Shown: positions 6,039-7,835 of the stretch, one piece after another
Position numbering within the stretch: position 1 is the first letter of the stretch
Layout of the letters: each line of letters starts with the position of its first letter
From: Thermoplasmata archaeon
Lineage (GTDB): Archaea > Thermoplasmatota > Thermoplasmata > Thermoplasmatales > Aciduliprofundaceae
DNA: 7,835 nucleotides
Assembly: GCA_021160945.1 (NCBI GenBank)
Contig: JAGHBQ010000136.1
Location: forward strand, 1-7,835
Direction of reading: 5' to 3'
Notes under the pieces: generated by a model
Seen by the model: only the letters and a program-made list of their open reading frames with translations
Told to the model about the DNA's origin: nothing
The model's database searches: none
Translations under genes and position numbers: made by a program

Positions 6039-6043
6039 AAAGG

Positions 6044-6316
6044 GTGAACGAGAAAACTCTCAGAAACGTTCTAGAAGGTATCAAGCTGGATCTTTATGTG
6101 GAGAGCAAAATTCCAGAGATGCACGTATGCTTTCTCTGTGGGAGAATAGGTTACAAAAATCTACCGATGAAAAAAATTGGAAATAAGTGGATATGCATAG
6201 ATTGCCTCAGAGAATTGAAGGAAGCTCTTGATTCGCTGGAGGAGTGGGAACAGGAAATATCCCTGCGGGAAGAGCTCAAAAAGCAGATACAAAGAGAGTT
6301 TGAAGGAAAGGAATAA
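6044..6316 (+). CDS. Small zinc-ribbon protein of unknown function
   Basis: This 90-residue protein has two CxxC pairs, CFLC (Cys29, Cys32) and CIDC (Cys51, Cys54), separated by 18 residues. They form a probable zinc ribbon with the pattern LCGRIG and WICIDC. A charged C-terminal helix (about 55-90, rich in Glu and Lys) follows and may be a coiled coil. I place the start at GTG 6044, since AAGGTGAA lies five to six bases before it as with the neighbouring genes. An upstream GTG at 6035, overlapping the previous TGA, would add three residues. It is the last gene of the KaiC operon. It could bind nucleic acid or protein partners, but no specific function can be assigned. Confidence 0.75.
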   Translation: MNEKTLRNVLEGIKLDLYVESKIPEMHVCFLCGRIGYKNLPMKKIGNKWICIDCLRELKEALDSLEEWEQEISLREELKKQIQREFEGKE

Positions 6317-6317
6317 A

Positions 6318-6929
6318 CTACATCGTGAAGCTTTCGCCTTTCTGGAAGTTTTCTGTGATATAGTTAATTATTATGCTCCTGTCACCTTTGAGATGGGATT
6401 CATACCATTTGGGAATGATTTCCAAAAGTATATCGCGAATCTTATTTAGATTTGCATTTTTGACCAAGTCATCATAGAGAATGTACTGTGCATATATTCT
6501 CTTCCATCCAGAGTACTTGTAGTATTTTTCACCTTCGAAGAACTGGAAAAACATGCGAATTCTCTCACCTTCGTCTGTGTTGTAGTATATTATTTTCAAA
6601 GAATCCCCGGTTCTGTTCTGTTCCCTAGTGATATCCACCAGGCTTATCTCACCTATGGTGGCAAAATCCATGTCCTCCCTGATTTTCCATTTCTCTGGAA
6701 AAACCTCAAACTGGCCCCAGAGAGAATGCGGAGGTTCCATTCTGAAATGCACATTTATTTTATTGAACTGTAACCATATTTTCCAGAAATCTTCTACGAG
6801 ATTTCTGTTTAACTCCCTCTTCTTTTCATTCTCAGTTGATATGTTCTTTATAACTTCTTCCTTCTTCTTTTCAAGCTCGCTCTGTAGCTTTTCAAACCAA
6901 TCCTCATATTTCTTTCCCTGCTTTGCCAT
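6318..6929 (-). CDS. Unrecognised soluble protein with charged helical N-terminus
   Basis: This 203-residue protein shows no signal peptide, membrane segment or cysteine. Residues 1-45 are highly charged with a helical, coiled-coil-like pattern (EDWFEKLQSELEKKKEEV). Residues 48-150 are rich in aromatic residues, especially Trp, Tyr and Phe, in short strand-like stretches (FWKIWLQF, HSLWGQFEVFPEKW, MFFQFFEGEKYYKY). Residues 150-195 look helical again. I know no family with this pattern. The ATG at 6929-6927 is preceded by a weak AGGGAT, and a TATA-like element lies 33-41 bases upstream, in the gap after the TctA-like gene. Its TAG end is one base from the end of the convergent zinc-ribbon gene. 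Confidence 0.75.
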   Translation of the reverse strand: MAKQGKKYEDWFEKLQSELEKKKEEVIKNISTENEKKRELNRNLVEDFWKIWLQFNKINVHFRMEPPHSLWGQFEVFPEKWKIREDMDFATIGEISLVDITREQNRTGDSLKIIYYNTDEGERIRMFFQFFEGEKYYKYSGWKRIYAQYILYDDLVKNANLNKIRDILLEIIPKWYESHLKGDRSIIINYITENFQKGESFTM

Positions 6930-6961
6930 TTTAATCCCTGGAACTGTAATGTTATTCCTTG

Positions 6962-6970
6962 GATATAAAA
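6962..6970 (-). promoter_or_regulatory. TATA-like box before the 203-residue protein gene
   Basis: On the minus strand the sequence is TTTTATATC, 33-41 bases before the ATG. This would give a transcript start around 6938-6943 and a leader of roughly 10 bases carrying AGGGAT. The position between two same-strand genes suggests independent transcription. Confidence 0.45.
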
Positions 6971-6976
6971 TTATCG

Positions 6977-7834
6977 TTATATCCCCCTAAAGAATGAGAG
7001 CATGAGAGGCAGTATGAGAACGCCCATAAGATGTACTCTCATGGTACCCAGCTTAGATGGCAGAAGACCTATGAGCATAGCTATGGATGCCAACATCACT
7101 CCAATTATTCCAGTTAAGAGAAAGATGATCCCCAGAAGAGAGATGAAGATTATTAAATTTATTCTTGCATATCTCTCTCCAAGCCTTCCAAATTTTAGGG
7201 CGAAAACTCTAGCTATTTTTAAAGTTACAAAAAAGGAGATGAGGGAAGATAAACCTACCGTTAAGAGGAGTAATATGAATTCAGAAGGGGGTAGCAAAAA
7301 GAGGTTCCATTTTTGCCAGTTCAGTAAATTTCCCACAATATCGATAGCCAAACTTCTTGGCTTGAGAAGAAGATATAAGGAGAGGAGGTTGAATATGTAG
7401 TTGGCAGTATTCACGCTTCCTAAGGAAACTATATAATTTCTCTCATCACCTCTCTGCAAGGATCTTGAGAGAACAGCGGCTATACCTGAAGTTACACGGG
7501 GAAGAAAACCCACAAGAGCGCCACATACACTGCCGGCAAATGAGGACAGATAGAAATTCACACCAGGGCAATCCCTTGAGAGTTTCTGCGGAGGAATCTT
7601 GGAATCTTTAGATATAAACAAAACGGGTAATCCAAATAATCCCGTGAATATTGGAAAAAGAGTATTCGAACCCTGCAATTTGATAGGCACAATATTGTGA
7701 TTCATAGGCATATTAAGAGCAATGATTCCAAAAATTCCGGAAAGAAGAAATACGATGAGAGCGTATATCATATTTCTGAGACTTTTCTTACTTTCAAGAT
7801 AGAGCATATGAAGAATGAGAGCAAATAGAATTAC
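6977..7834 (-). CDS. TctA/DUF112-type polytopic membrane protein, C-terminal part
   Basis: This is the C-terminal part of an integral membrane protein of the archaeal branch of the TctA family (tripartite tricarboxylate transporter permease-like). An ATG exists at 7807, but the frame is open upstream to the window edge and encodes a hydrophobic stretch (VILFALILH), so that ATG is probably internal and the real start lies outside. About seven hydrophobic segments are seen (near 11-32, 45-65, 88-104, 132-150, 172-200, 216-248 and 258-274, counted from that Met). Family-like motifs are LFPIFTGLFGLP (50-61), GALVGFLPRVTSGIAAV (96-112), GSVNTANYIFNLL (130-142), and the end GLLPSKLG with LMGVLILPLML. 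FLPR has Arg103 where I expect the Gly of the family's P-G pair. The archaeal members are usually about 400 residues, and their substrate is not established. Confidence 0.8.
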   Translation of the reverse strand, partial: VILFALILHMLYLESKKSLRNMIYALIVFLLSGIFGIIALNMPMNHNIVPIKLQGSNTLFPIFTGLFGLPVLFISKDSKIPPQKLSRDCPGVNFYLSSFAGSVCGALVGFLPRVTSGIAAVLSRSLQRGDERNYIVSLGSVNTANYIFNLLSLYLLLKPRSLAIDIVGNLLNWQKWNLFLLPPSEFILLLLTVGLSSLISFFVTLKIARVFALKFGRLGERYARINLIIFISLLGIIFLLTGIIGVMLASIAMLIGLLPSKLGTMRVHLMGVLILPLMLSFFRGI

Positions 7835-7835
7835 G

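Noticed and set aside
6628..6990. Plus-strand 120-codon ORF and similar frames opposite purH, tfb and the TctA-like gene
   Set aside because: These are antisense shadows of well-supported genes. Their serine/phenylalanine-rich or low-complexity translations reflect the opposite-strand codons.
1..7835. CRISPR arrays, insertion sequences, replication origin or phage genes
   Set aside because: No regularly spaced repeats, transposase or integrase motifs, terminal inverted repeats or origin-like repeat clusters were seen on reading both strands.

Overview
The window looks like a piece of a euryarchaeal chromosome. It encodes an archaeal transcription factor B (TFB) and the H/ACA RNP protein Gar1. 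Its tRNA gene has an intron that folds into a bulge-helix-bulge splice motif and carries no encoded CCA. Several genes have a TATA-like box about 26 bases before the start codon (leaderless style), while genes inside operons have GAGGTGA-type ribosome binding sites. A Thermoplasmata/DHVE2-like lineage would fit, but that is a guess from gene style and not something the sequence proves.

Left part (1-1041, minus strand): a small decayed-looking module lies downstream of purH. It holds the C-terminal remnant of a clan CD (caspase/legumain-like) cysteine peptidase that keeps the DACRSGG nucleophile motif but has lost its start and N-terminal half. It is coupled to a membrane-anchored surface protein with five N-glycosylation sequons. 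That protein ends at a TAG, after which the same frame stays open to the window edge.

Middle part (1039-3730, minus strand): a co-directional gar1-tfb-purH cluster. gar1 starts with GTG, appears leaderless, and overlaps tfb by 4 bases. purH follows tfb after 41 bases and encodes a full-length bifunctional AICAR transformylase/IMP cyclohydrolase, the last two steps of IMP synthesis. A tRNA-Gln(UUG) gene with a 54-base intron lies upstream (3920-4046, minus).

Right-middle part (4096-6316, plus strand): an operon of four genes. The first is a KaiC/RecA-like protein with a ruined P-loop. The second is a KaiC-like ATPase with all catalytic motifs intact. A 114-residue protein of unknown function and a 90-residue zinc-ribbon protein follow. 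Starts are overlapping or closely spaced, which suggests coordinated synthesis. A 26-codon mini-ORF precedes the first gene. This operon is the best candidate in the window for an undescribed system, possibly a regulatory complex of a dead and a live KaiC-like subunit with small accessory proteins.

Right end (6318-7835, minus strand): an unrecognised 203-residue protein with a charged, probably coiled-coil N-terminus, convergent with the KaiC operon across a single base. Next to it is the C-terminal part of a polytopic membrane protein of the archaeal TctA/DUF112 type, whose 5' end lies outside the window.
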